From assembly GCF_927798215.1 (NCBI RefSeq), contig NZ_CAKMMW010000015.1, positions 124,001 to 188,000 of the forward strand: DNA of 64,000 nucleotides, given 5' to 3'. The stretch comes from Paenibacillus_E allorhizoplanae. GTDB lineage: Bacteria > Bacillota > Bacilli > Paenibacillales > NBRC-103111. This document shows, piece after piece, positions 51,254-60,004 of the stretch. Below the pieces are notes generated by a model. That model was not told where the DNA came from. It searched no databases and saw only the letters and a list, made by a program, of their open reading frames with translations. The stretch's first letter is position 1, and every line of letters starts with the position of its first letter. The position numbers and the translations under genes were made by a program.

Positions 51254-51769
51254 TTACCTGCATGACCTAGGAATACAATTCATGAACTTTTCGAGATAAC
51301 CATCAAACGGAAATTCCTTTTTTGCAACCTTTTCCTTTAAAGTCACTAACTCTTGCTCGGCTTGCTGAATCAGATCAACGGGATAACCGAATTGAATCGC
51401 ATGGGCTGCAAATTCATCTTCATCAACAATCTGCCAGACACCATTTCTTCTCACATAATCTAAATCCAAATCAACAAAAGAAACGGAGTTCCCCTTCATC
51501 ACTGCCGGCTGATTGATATTACAATAGAACTGTTCTAACCTGCCGTCAACAACTTCAGCACTAACTGTAAACCAAGAATCAAATGAGAAAAATTCAATAG
51601 ACCAATTATCAATCGTAAATACACTTTGCTTCGTGTAATGATGCAGCTGTCTTCCGTACTCACCTAGAACAACAATATGTGAATCCGTCTTTTCTAATAA
51701 GGTTGTTTTCCATTCGTAATGTTGACGATTACCATATTTTAATGCCTGAATTGTGATTTGATTTGCCAT
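51254..51769 (-). CDS. DUF402-family protein
   Basis: A 171-residue protein with the DUF402/FAU-1 pattern: SIEFFSFDSWFTVSAEV, FYCNINQPAV, VSFVDLDLDYVRR and VDEDEFAAHAIQFGYP. Acidic clusters may bind a divalent metal; relatives include nucleotide phosphatases and RNA-associated proteins (family knowledge). It ends 33 nt before the Nif3-like start and begins 12 nt after the nucleotidyltransferase-like gene. Confidence 0.8.
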   Translation of the reverse strand: MANQITIQALKYGNRQHYEWKTTLLEKTDSHIVVLGEYGRQLHHYTKQSVFTIDNWSIEFFSFDSWFTVSAEVVDGRLEQFYCNINQPAVMKGNSVSFVDLDLDYVRRNGVWQIVDEDEFAAHAIQFGYPVDLIQQAEQELVTLKEKVAKKEFPFDGYLEKFMNCIPRSCR

Positions 51770-51781
51770 TGTTTCATCCTT

Positions 51782-52309
51782 TTACGTTTCAATCAGAAAT
51801 CTGATTTCTCCCATGATCGCATCAGGAAGCGGTTCATTCATCAGTCTGATAAGAATGTCTTTATTAGCACCGACTTCTTTCAAATAGGACAGCAATATCG
51901 CCGCCTTCGCACTCCTATTCATAAGGGCATAGGCCACATACCAGACCTCAGGGCTGCCAACTTGAATACCGTTCCAAGTATCACTCGGGATGGAGGGCAA
52001 TCTGCACAGACCTTCATCCGTATAAACCGAGAGTCCTCCGATGATCTCTACCTGAGGTGCATCACTCTGTACAACTAGCTTATAGTCCGTGCCAAATGGG
52101 TAGTCACCACTCATTATTTCTGCAACTTGCTCGTGCTGCAACGCATTCATGACCTGATCTTTCGGGGCATCAACCATGACATCCCAGTCACCTACTGTGT
52201 TGGTTAAACCAAGGCTCAGCATTAAACCACTGCCACCCAACGAGTAACGAATGCCAGATTGATCTAAGGTTTGAGTTACAGCAACTAGGCTCCCTATATC
52301 TGGAATCAC
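51782..52309 (-). CDS. Nucleotidyltransferase-fold protein
   Basis: A 175-residue protein from a GTG start with AAAAGGAG. LGGSGLMLSLGL (about 23-34), followed by DWDVMVD (about 41-47), matches the GGS...DxD signature of the pol-beta-like nucleotidyltransferase superfamily (MNT/AbiEii-like). No partner HEPN gene is adjacent. It could be a solitary regulatory or defence-like transferase. It lies in the operon between the orphan lipoprotein and DUF402. Confidence 0.65.
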   Translation of the reverse strand: MIPDIGSLVAVTQTLDQSGIRYSLGGSGLMLSLGLTNTVGDWDVMVDAPKDQVMNALQHEQVAEIMSGDYPFGTDYKLVVQSDAPQVEIIGGLSVYTDEGLCRLPSIPSDTWNGIQVGSPEVWYVAYALMNRSAKAAILLSYLKEVGANKDILIRLMNEPLPDAIMGEIRFLIET

Positions 52310-52363
52310 TTGTGGTTCTCCTTTTCGAAAAAATGAATCAACTTCCTTCTATTCTAACACGTT

Positions 52364-53713
52364 TCACTTCTTGTTCAATTCAATCCCCATAGTTCGTTTC
52401 TGTTCCTGCCAGAAAGTATCCCACTTGCTTAACGTTTCCTCAATCGTGGCATTCCCTGACAGCAGTGCCTGCCCCGATTCCATCGCTACCTTGTCCCAGT
52501 TGCTATTTCCTGCATATTGGAAAGGTGGTTTGAAGAGAAGGAAAGTATCTGGCTTGAGCGTCATGTCGAGCAAGGTTCGATAGGGTCCTGTTTGGAAAAA
52601 TGCATCAGAAACCGCGGAGGTGTGAATCGGTATCAGGCCGTATTTTTTGGATAATTCCGTATTTTGCTTAGCTCCGGAAAGAAAAGCAATCAGCTTCCAT
52701 GCTTCAGCTTTATGCTTGGAATACGAGGCAATCCCCCATCCGGCTCCGCCTACACTTACAAGCGCATTTCCTTTGGGGCCTGTTGGCAAGGGGGCTGTTG
52801 CCCACGTTCCTGGCTGCATTTTATCCTGTATCGTTTGAATAACATCTGGATCCTGCAGCAATATACCTGTCACACCTGAGGTGAACGCCTCCACCTGTTC
52901 TTGGAATCCCCAGTAAATCGAATCGGGTGGCGAAGCATCCTTATACAGGTTCATATATAATTCCATCGCTTTCATCGCTTCAGGTGAGGTGTATATCGTC
53001 GACCCGTCATTCAGGAATTGACCATCATCCAGATTTACGAGATCGCCATTATAGGCCCGGATCAACGTATCCGAGGTTGAAATCGAACCTTTAGCGCCAC
53101 GAAAGGAAAAGCCGTACTGATTCTTCGCAGGGTCTGTTAGTTTTTTACTCGTTTCATACATCTCTTCCCACGAAGAAGGCGGTTTAAGGCCTGCAGCCTC
53201 CAGCCAATCCTTTCTGTAAAACATTTGACGTTGATACAAGCCGTTCGCGATAAAGTAATTCTTACGTCCCACAACTGAGATCGATTTGGCTGCATTAGAC
53301 AGCGTATTTAGTTCATCCCAAGAAGACATGTACGTGTTTAATGGATCAATATAGCCTTGACTCGCCAGATCAGCGACATTAATATCTCTGACTTCCATAA
53401 CATCGAGCTCTTGCTTCACATTCAGCATCGTCTTAATGGTAATATCCGCCTGCGTAAACGGGGGGGATATTAATTCCACATGGATATTGGGGTTTTGGCT
53501 TTCGAATTGGGTAAGTAAGCCTTTTAAAATGACCGTTCGATTCTGATTCGTCAAGCTCTCGATCATGCGCAGCGTTACTTTCGTGTCATTAGATGGCGAT
53601 GAAGTTGGCAAGGTATGCTCCTGACCGGAACACCCCATTACGAAGGTAACAAGCACTATCCAATTCATAACGAATAACCAATTCTTCCTTTCGCGTTGTT
53701 TAATCCTCATCAT
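52364..53713 (-). CDS. Orphan sugar-binding lipoprotein (family 1 SBP)
   Basis: A 449-residue lipoprotein, lipobox VMGC with Cys28. The mature domain has the family 1 pattern: LLTQFESQNPNIHVELISPP, FYRKDWLEAAGLKPPSSWEEM and GGAGWGIASYSKHKAEAWKLIAFLSGA. No permease genes are near; instead it starts 24 nt after a GGDEF-EAL membrane receptor. It may present a sugar to that receptor, or serve a transporter encoded elsewhere. Confidence 0.88.
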   Translation of the reverse strand: MMRIKQRERKNWLFVMNWIVLVTFVMGCSGQEHTLPTSSPSNDTKVTLRMIESLTNQNRTVILKGLLTQFESQNPNIHVELISPPFTQADITIKTMLNVKQELDVMEVRDINVADLASQGYIDPLNTYMSSWDELNTLSNAAKSISVVGRKNYFIANGLYQRQMFYRKDWLEAAGLKPPSSWEEMYETSKKLTDPAKNQYGFSFRGAKGSISTSDTLIRAYNGDLVNLDDGQFLNDGSTIYTSPEAMKAMELYMNLYKDASPPDSIYWGFQEQVEAFTSGVTGILLQDPDVIQTIQDKMQPGTWATAPLPTGPKGNALVSVGGAGWGIASYSKHKAEAWKLIAFLSGAKQNTELSKKYGLIPIHTSAVSDAFFQTGPYRTLLDMTLKPDTFLLFKPPFQYAGNSNWDKVAMESGQALLSGNATIEETLSKWDTFWQEQKRTMGIELNKK

Positions 53714-53737
53714 GTTTTCCCCCTCGCGCTCAAATGG

Positions 53738-56116
53738 TTAGCCATTCTGTAGTTGTTTCCCAGTTGTGTCAAACACCCTTCTTTCTGCCAGCAATTCTGC
53801 ACATTCGCTTGTCGGAATGGGACGACTATAAATGTAACCCTGAATCTCATCGCAATTGCAGGCTTGTAATAAAGCTACTTGTTCCATAGACTCTACGCCC
53901 TCGGCTGTCACTCGTAAATTCAAACTGTGTGCCATGATGATGATCGCTCCGACGATAGCACGTTCTTTCTCATTGCGTACAATGTCATCCAGAAACGATT
54001 TATCAATTTTCAACCGTTGAATCGGGAAATTTTTCAAATAATTTAAGGAAGAATAACCTGTGCCGAAATCATCAATGGAAATTTTCACCCCTAAGGCATA
54101 CAAGCCTTGCAAGGTTAAAATAACCTGCTCCACATCTTGCATCGCAATGGATTCCGTAATTTCCAATTCCAAATATTGCGGCTCCAAGCCTGTTTCCTCC
54201 AGGATCTGTGCAACAGTTTGGATAATCTCTGAATTCTGGAACTGGTGAATCGATAAGTTGACAGCTACATGCACCTTAGGGAGCCCTGCATCCTGCCAAG
54301 CTTTGTTTTGCTTACACGCTGTGTATAGAATCCATTTGCCGATGGGCACGATGAGTCGTGAGTACTCAGCAATAGGAATAAACTCCGACGGTGGAATGAA
54401 ACCATGCTTCGGATGATCCCATCTGGCTAGCGTTTCAACCCCGATGATACACCCTGAGTCTAGTTCGATTTGAGGCTGATAATAGAGAAATAACTCATCC
54501 CGCTCTATCGCATGGCGCAAATCTCTTTCTAATGACAGCTTTTCATATGTATTTTTTTCCATCGCGGTGTTATAAAACTTATGATTATTTCTGCCGCTTT
54601 CCTTCGCACTGTACATGGCAGTATCCGCGTGCTTAGTTAGACTTTGGATATCATTTCCATCCTGCGGATACATACTAACACCTATACTAACAGAGACATG
54701 AAGCTCTTTCTCTTCATAATATACCGGCTTCTGAATCTGAGAGGTAATCTCTTGAATGATTGTCAATATTGCATCCGGATCCCCTGAGTTCGGTATCAGC
54801 ACCAGAAACTCGTCCCCCCCAAAACGAGCGATGGTACATGATTCATCCAGGATATCTTCTAGTCGGCGCGCTGTTTCAATGAGCAGTTTATCGCCCGCTT
54901 CATGGCCAAATGTATCATTAATAATTTTGAACCTGTCCAGATCCAGAAAAAGAACGGTAAATTCCGTCTTATATTGCCGCGCGGATTGAATTTCCTTTTC
55001 AATAACCTCCATAAACAGCTTCCGGTTTGCTAAATCCGTCAAGTGATCGTGGTAAGCCATATATCGGATTTTCTTCGCATTCCGTCGCCGTTGTAAGTAG
55101 TAGTTAAATAAGTAGGTAATGATTGCAATTCCGATCATACTTATCAACATACTATTGCCAATCGTGTTCGCATCTTTAAACAATTCCGAGCCTGGGATCA
55201 CAGCCTGTACAGTCCAGTCACTGGCCGCTATCTTCTCCGCAACAACCAGTTGCATCTCCCCATTCACCTTGACCGTCTTACTTTCGGAAGGATGTCCAGC
55301 ATGAATTGGATTTGCTCGGAACAAGTTAGGAATATGATAGAAGTCTCCTTCGATTTCTGAATTCGTCCTGGTCAACAATTGATTGGCCAGATTCAGAACA
55401 ACCATTTCTCCACTTGATATATCACCTATGGAACGCTTTAATACCTCAGAGCTGATCTCAATGAGAAGCACATATTTCATACCTGATCTCAATTTAATGA
55501 GCCGATTGATGGCAAAAGAGGGTTGTCCTAAATCCGAGTAGCCATATCTTTTCGTAGGGAGCCATCCGATTTCACCATTGGCAATAACCGCCCTCTGAAA
55601 CCACTCTTCTTTACTATACTCGATTAATTCCGCATGGAGCGTATCCGTTGTAATTTCTTTCAGCTTCGGATCTACTGGGATCACATGAATATTCGTGATA
55701 TCACTTTTGCTAAAGAATCGAATAGCGAAGCTCTCAACAATTTTATTCCTAGCCATGAATTTCTCATTCTGACTTGTTGTCGCACTCCCATAAATGCCCA
55801 GTTGATTCAACATTTCCTCATCAGTCAAAATACTAAAGGTTAAATCCTCGTAATTTCGAAAAACAATATTTAACGTGTCTCTAGATTGCACAACCGTTTG
55901 CTTGGTAGCTGAAGTCACCTTGTCTATGACAATCTGCTGCGAATGTGAGTAAGAAAAAAAACTGAATCCAACAAAGAGAATCGCTGTGCCGCCAACTGCC
56001 CAGACCAACAGCTTCAGACCAACCGACTGTACGCCCGGGGCTTTGCGGAACAAGTTAAAATTATGCCGCCATTGTCTAGCGAGCCTGGATAATAGGTGTA
56101 TCAAGCGGATAGTCAA
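53738..56116 (-). CDS. GGDEF-EAL cyclic-di-GMP enzyme with extracytoplasmic sensor
   Basis: A protein of about 792 residues. TM1 is near 33-53, an extracytoplasmic Cache-like sensor spans about 55-315 and TM2 lies near 320-340. A GGDEF domain with intact FGGDEFLVLIP (near 446) and an EAL domain with ETLARWDH (EAL variant ETL), DDFGTGYSSLNYL and EGVES follow. Both domains look catalytically competent, so it could make or destroy c-di-GMP. The start is uncertain: TTG 56116 has no properly spaced site. The sensor beside an orphan sugar-binding lipoprotein suggests nutrient-linked c-di-GMP control (inference). Confidence 0.9.
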   Translation of the reverse strand: MTIRLIHLLSRLARQWRHNFNLFRKAPGVQSVGLKLLVWAVGGTAILFVGFSFFSYSHSQQIVIDKVTSATKQTVVQSRDTLNIVFRNYEDLTFSILTDEEMLNQLGIYGSATTSQNEKFMARNKIVESFAIRFFSKSDITNIHVIPVDPKLKEITTDTLHAELIEYSKEEWFQRAVIANGEIGWLPTKRYGYSDLGQPSFAINRLIKLRSGMKYVLLIEISSEVLKRSIGDISSGEMVVLNLANQLLTRTNSEIEGDFYHIPNLFRANPIHAGHPSESKTVKVNGEMQLVVAEKIAASDWTVQAVIPGSELFKDANTIGNSMLISMIGIAIITYLFNYYLQRRRNAKKIRYMAYHDHLTDLANRKLFMEVIEKEIQSARQYKTEFTVLFLDLDRFKIINDTFGHEAGDKLLIETARRLEDILDESCTIARFGGDEFLVLIPNSGDPDAILTIIQEITSQIQKPVYYEEKELHVSVSIGVSMYPQDGNDIQSLTKHADTAMYSAKESGRNNHKFYNTAMEKNTYEKLSLERDLRHAIERDELFLYYQPQIELDSGCIIGVETLARWDHPKHGFIPPSEFIPIAEYSRLIVPIGKWILYTACKQNKAWQDAGLPKVHVAVNLSIHQFQNSEIIQTVAQILEETGLEPQYLELEITESIAMQDVEQVILTLQGLYALGVKISIDDFGTGYSSLNYLKNFPIQRLKIDKSFLDDIVRNEKERAIVGAIIIMAHSLNLRVTAEGVESMEQVALLQACNCDEIQGYIYSRPIPTSECAELLAERRVFDTTGKQLQNG

Positions 56117-56226
56117 CTCCTGTCTACTCTACGGTTACTGGACTAGAACCATAACTAGGACCTATCATAACCTATAAATGTTTAATATCTATACAGAAAA
56201 TCATTAATAATGTATTAGCTACATGC

Positions 56227-56258
56227 AAAAAGGACTACCCAATGTTGGGGTAGCCCTT
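56227..56258 (-). terminator. Intrinsic terminator
   Basis: An AAGGGCTACCC/GGGTAGTCCTT stem with CAACATT loop and a short U-run on the minus strand, 13 nt after the small membrane-anchored protein gene. Confidence 0.8.
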
Positions 56259-56270
56259 GAAATTGCGTAG

Positions 56271-56549
56271 TTAGGGTCCGGTTCCATCGCCTATCACACG
56301 ATAGCCTAACCAATTCTTCTTCACCCAAATAAAAGATCGCGATATGTCGCCAACATCGTACAATTGGGCTCCACCAAACGAAGTGCTACCTGACTTTACA
56401 ACCTTGGTACTGAGTGACTCGATCGGATATAATGAAAAGAACATTTGGCGTCTTACTGCTAATTCAGCCATAGGGAGAGGAAGCAAAAGCGAATAGACAA
56501 TCACGAGTGATATACTGGATATTAGCCATATCTGCTTTTTTCTTTGCAT
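56271..56549 (-). CDS. Small membrane-anchored or exported protein, unknown
   Basis: A 92-residue protein from ATG 56549 with AAGGAGG 6 nt upstream. One hydrophobic segment (about residues 7-28) follows MQRKKQ, then a soluble part with GSTSFGGAQLYDVGDISRSFIWVKKNWLGYRVIGDG. No known domain identified. It lies 51 nt after the TerD-vWA gene, with which it may be co-transcribed. Confidence 0.7.
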   Translation of the reverse strand: MQRKKQIWLISSISLVIVYSLLLPLPMAELAVRRQMFFSLYPIESLSTKVVKSGSTSFGGAQLYDVGDISRSFIWVKKNWLGYRVIGDGTGP

Positions 56550-56600
56550 CGTATCCTCCTTCCTACGCATCATTACGCCACTGCTTGGTTTATTCCAGCG

Positions 56601-57857
56601 TCAACTCCGAATAACCCTTTTATCCTTCGCTGCCTTAAGCCATAATGGAAATTCATTCAGCAGCTGATTGTACAAATCTTCATCCGATATCTTAGCAATA
56701 TCCTTGATGTGAATGAAATTAGCGTTGTCTACGATTCGACCTTCCATCGTATCCAGCTTCTTCAAGACTTCGAAATCGGAATCTCCAATTCCGACGAATT
56801 GCCAAAACAGTGGTTTGAGAGAGGCTTCCACGATTACTTTTTTAATTGATTTTACAACGCCGCCATCATTAATAAAGATAACAAACGCTGGAAGCGGCGA
56901 ATCCTCTTCGACGGTATATTTACGAATAACATCTTCCATGACAGGAGGTTCGTTATTACGACCAAACTTATGGATATCTCTGTTATTCAAAATATTTTTT
57001 AACACATATTGATCAAAATCCCGCTCTGTTGCAGCAGACAATCGACTAAATTCGTTGTCATACACCCAAATGTCCAGAGCCGCATTATCATCAAATTTAC
57101 ATGCTACCGCCAGTATCCGTTCTACAACCTCCTGAACTGTCCCGTTCTTATACAAGAGTTGCATAGATCCAGAGATGTCGAGCACTAAGCCAACTCTTGC
57201 AGCAACATTGTTCATTTTTTTCTTCTCTAATGTAATTTGAACAAGCTTCTTGCGTAGATCGATCGTTGAGAGGGCAGGTTTCTTTTCTATTTCAACCGTT
57301 TCTTTTACTACCTCTTCCTCGATCACTAAGCCAAAGTTCGTACATAACGCCGCTAATCCGCCAAAAAAACCACTGCCAATCGCATTAAACTTCCATTCCT
57401 CATTGTGCCTATATAACTCCCCAACGACTATTGCTGTTTCTTTTGACAAGTCTGATCCATATTCATACCGAAATAATTCCTCATTACAATCGGCATCCAT
57501 AAGTCTTACATACCTATTGGAGACATCTTGCATGCTATATCCGAACTTTTCACCTTCATGAATGGTTAACGAAAATGCAATTCTTGCTGTACTTTCTGGG
57601 ATCTTCGACAAACATAAAGAGATGGCTTCTTTGTCTGGTCCACTAGCTTGACCATGCGTCACTCCCCCGTTTAGCGCAGTCGGATTCCCGTAAAAGATGA
57701 AATCTTCATCTTTTTCGCACCGATTATTTGCCGATAATACAAAGCAAGAAGAATCTATACTCAATTTTGAGTCTGCCGACCATCCAAATTGCAATTTTAA
57801 GTTTGATAACCCTTTTCCCTTGGTAACATCTATTTTTTGTCCTTTTGACAGAAGCAT
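56601..57857 (-). CDS. TerD-domain/vWA-domain fusion protein
   Basis: A 418-residue cytoplasmic stress-type protein. About residues 1-180 are a TerD domain (LLSKGQKIDVTKGKGLSNLK, DEDFIFYGNPTALNGGVTHG, FGYSMQDVSNRYVRL). About 215-400 are a von Willebrand A domain with an intact MIDAS motif DISGSM at 227-232. Fusions of this kind are known among tellurium-resistance/phage-stress Ter systems and may bind Ca2+ and protein partners. No other ter gene is nearby. Confidence 0.88.
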   Translation of the reverse strand: MLLSKGQKIDVTKGKGLSNLKLQFGWSADSKLSIDSSCFVLSANNRCEKDEDFIFYGNPTALNGGVTHGQASGPDKEAISLCLSKIPESTARIAFSLTIHEGEKFGYSMQDVSNRYVRLMDADCNEELFRYEYGSDLSKETAIVVGELYRHNEEWKFNAIGSGFFGGLAALCTNFGLVIEEEVVKETVEIEKKPALSTIDLRKKLVQITLEKKKMNNVAARVGLVLDISGSMQLLYKNGTVQEVVERILAVACKFDDNAALDIWVYDNEFSRLSAATERDFDQYVLKNILNNRDIHKFGRNNEPPVMEDVIRKYTVEEDSPLPAFVIFINDGGVVKSIKKVIVEASLKPLFWQFVGIGDSDFEVLKKLDTMEGRIVDNANFIHIKDIAKISDEDLYNQLLNEFPLWLKAAKDKRVIRS

Positions 57858-57973
57858 GTATGGATCTCCTTCATACTTAAAAATATAGTCATATCTTCAA
57901 CAGTACCATACTATCTTGAACTCTCAAATACTATTTATTCTGTGCTCTGGCAACATAGAAGACGCTAGACAGA

Positions 57974-58164
57974 TTAACTGGAAAACTTCCATCTATTTTC
58001 CGCGCATTTTGCCCAAAATTCGTTTTACATGGAAAACATGTAACTAATTCTTCTCATTCTGCTCAATACGTATAATATGGAACAAATTAGCTGTAGGAAA
58101 TCCATTTAATCGGTAAATTTGCCTTAATTCGGCTGAATTAACTGCATAAAATCCATCTAGTTTG
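57974..58164. repeat. Four-unit palindromic repeat element, copy C
   Basis: Units start at 57974, about 58025, 58087 and 58138 (spacing 51, 62, 51). The first two read TGGAAAACTTCCATC and ATGGAAAACATGTAACTAATT, the last two are inverted (TTAGCTGTAGGAAATCCAT, TTAACTGCATAAAATCCAT). It sits in the 476-bp gap 57858-58333, which also holds a purine-rich triplet-like stretch (58195-58255) and a terminator, but no supported gene. Confidence 0.8.
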
Positions 58165-58273
58165 TCGGAGAGAGGCCGAGTTACGGGGACGGAGGTGTTT
58201 GAGCGGTGGAGGAGGAACAGGAGCAGTAGGAGCAGCAGCAACAGGAACAGGCGGTGTCCACGTCCCATCGAGG

Positions 58274-58311
58274 AAAAAACCGCTAACATCTGTCATTAAC
58301 AGCGTAGCGGT
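58274..58311 (-). terminator. Intrinsic terminator after the 58.3-61.8 kb importer operon
   Basis: An ACCGCTA/TAGCGGT outer stem with inner CUGU/ACAG on the minus strand, followed by six U. It lies 22 nt after the lipoprotein stop. Confidence 0.85.
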
Positions 58312-58333
58312 AGCAGTTTTCATTTGGTGTTTC

Positions 58334-59899
58334 TTATTTCAAAGCTTTCCAAGCATCGATTTGTTTCTGCATTTCCGCCAAAATGTTGTCCAAGCCTGCT
58401 TTTTTCAGCTTCGCATTCATGGCTGGCAGTGTGGTGTCTGGATCGGCAATCCCCGTGATTAATCCCGCATAGAATTCATCTACAACCGATGCGGTTTGTG
58501 CCAGTTCACTCTTCACGTTACTTGGGTCAAAGGAGAAGCCAAGAATTTTGGAAGGAATCGCTGCGGCATTCTTATCTGGACCTGCTGGGAACCATTTCGG
58601 CTGCGTTGCACTAGTTCGGAACGAGTTGAACATGTTGCCATACTCCCAACCGGAATCCACCCAATAGCCGGCATTGTCCATCTTTTTGATCAGATCATCT
58701 GAAACCTTCGTATAGTGCTTACCTTCAATCCCATAGCTCATCAAATTGAACAGCTCCGCATTAGAATACATCAAATTGTAGAACATCATCGCTCTTGCTG
58801 GATCTTTGGAGGTGCGAGAAATAGCAGTCATTGTAGCGATAATGGAGCCTGTGCTCATGTAGGGTTTCGAGAATTCAATCGCTGCAACATTCGCTGCATC
58901 TCCACCACCAAAGCGTTGTGCTTGGTTGGCTGCAGAGTCCGGATTAATGACCGTGAACGTGGAGGAGACATATTTGCCTGCCAATTCATCCGAGTTCGTA
59001 TCTTTAATCGTTGCTGCATCTTTACGAATAATGCCTTTGGAGTACCATTCGCGCATTTGTTTCAAAAAGGCCGTGAACTCCTTCGTCTCATACAAATTCA
59101 CAACTTTGGAGGACGCATCCTCGATGCGAACAACCCCTGGGTTCTTTTGCGAGAAGTATTCAAGACCGATGGCACTGCCGTAGTTCCCCATGACATCCGT
59201 ATCACCTTTTAAGCTGAATGGATATTTGTCTGGTTCCGACGCTTTCACTTTTTCAAAAAATGGTGTCAAATCGGCCAATGTCTTGAACTGATCCGCTTTA
59301 AAGCCATATTTGTCCAGGGACGTTTTATTGATCAGCACGCCGGGTGTACGAGCCAGAACTTGCGTATTAATGATACCGTACAGCTTGCCTTTCACTTTCG
59401 CAGCGTCCCAAGCAGCCGGAGGAACCTGCTTCAGAATATCTTGACCATATTTGGGCAGCAAATCGGTGATGTCGAGGAATGCTCCTTTATTTACGTTTTG
59501 CAAATAGTCATTCGTCCAGTTGGATGTGAAAATCAGATCCGCTTTCTCGCCAGAAGCTGCAATCGCTTGCATTTTTTGATCATAAGTACCCCAATCAACC
59601 AATTGAATATTCAATGTTGCGTTGATTTTCTCTTTGGTAATTTTGCTCATCGCATCTTGAACCAGCTTCGCATCAGGGAATACGCTTTGCGGTAAATACC
59701 AAGTGATTTCATATGGCTTAAGCTCGGTTGCTGCTGGCACTGATGTCGCTGTCGTTGCCGCTGGAGATGCAGCTGTAGTAGCTGCAGCTGGCGATGGTGA
59801 AGAGCTATTCGTGCTGGAACCGCAAGCGCTGAGCAGCATAGTAAGGGACACGCAGCTTACAATAACGGGAGATAACGCTTTGATTGTTCTATTTTTCAT
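58334..59899 (-). CDS. LplA-type sugar-binding lipoprotein
   Basis: A 521-residue binding protein from ATG 59899 (AGGAGG 10 nt upstream; the longer frame to 59959 lacks a site). Lipobox LLSAC with Cys26, then a Ser/Ala/Thr/Pro linker of about 40 residues. The domain opens YEITWYLPQSVFPDAKLVQDAM and ends with a helical DNILAEMQKQIDAWK. It lies behind its two permeases. DUF3502-like C-terminal features (FSFDPSNVKSELAQ) are typical of long LplA relatives. Ligand unknown. Confidence 0.9.
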   Translation of the reverse strand: MKNRTIKALSPVIVSCVSLTMLLSACGSSTNSSSPSPAAATTAASPAATTATSVPAATELKPYEITWYLPQSVFPDAKLVQDAMSKITKEKINATLNIQLVDWGTYDQKMQAIAASGEKADLIFTSNWTNDYLQNVNKGAFLDITDLLPKYGQDILKQVPPAAWDAAKVKGKLYGIINTQVLARTPGVLINKTSLDKYGFKADQFKTLADLTPFFEKVKASEPDKYPFSLKGDTDVMGNYGSAIGLEYFSQKNPGVVRIEDASSKVVNLYETKEFTAFLKQMREWYSKGIIRKDAATIKDTNSDELAGKYVSSTFTVINPDSAANQAQRFGGGDAANVAAIEFSKPYMSTGSIIATMTAISRTSKDPARAMMFYNLMYSNAELFNLMSYGIEGKHYTKVSDDLIKKMDNAGYWVDSGWEYGNMFNSFRTSATQPKWFPAGPDKNAAAIPSKILGFSFDPSNVKSELAQTASVVDEFYAGLITGIADPDTTLPAMNAKLKKAGLDNILAEMQKQIDAWKALK

Positions 59900-60004
59900 A
59901 TGATCGAACCCTCCTGATTTCATGGTCAACATGGTACAAATGAAGTCATGTATTATCATCCGATCCGGATTCGGATTGACAAACGAAATGAGCCTTACAC
60001 TCAG

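Noticed and set aside
58138..58323. Minus-strand 61-residue Pro-rich open frame after the lipoprotein gene
   Set aside because: It contains the operon terminator and part of repeat element C, has no ribosome site, and its Pro-rich part comes from a purine/pyrimidine-biased triplet stretch.
58199..58462. Plus-strand Gly-rich 87-residue open frame
   Set aside because: It runs antisense into the lipoprotein gene, and composition reflects the GGA/GCA-rich stretch; no ribosome site.
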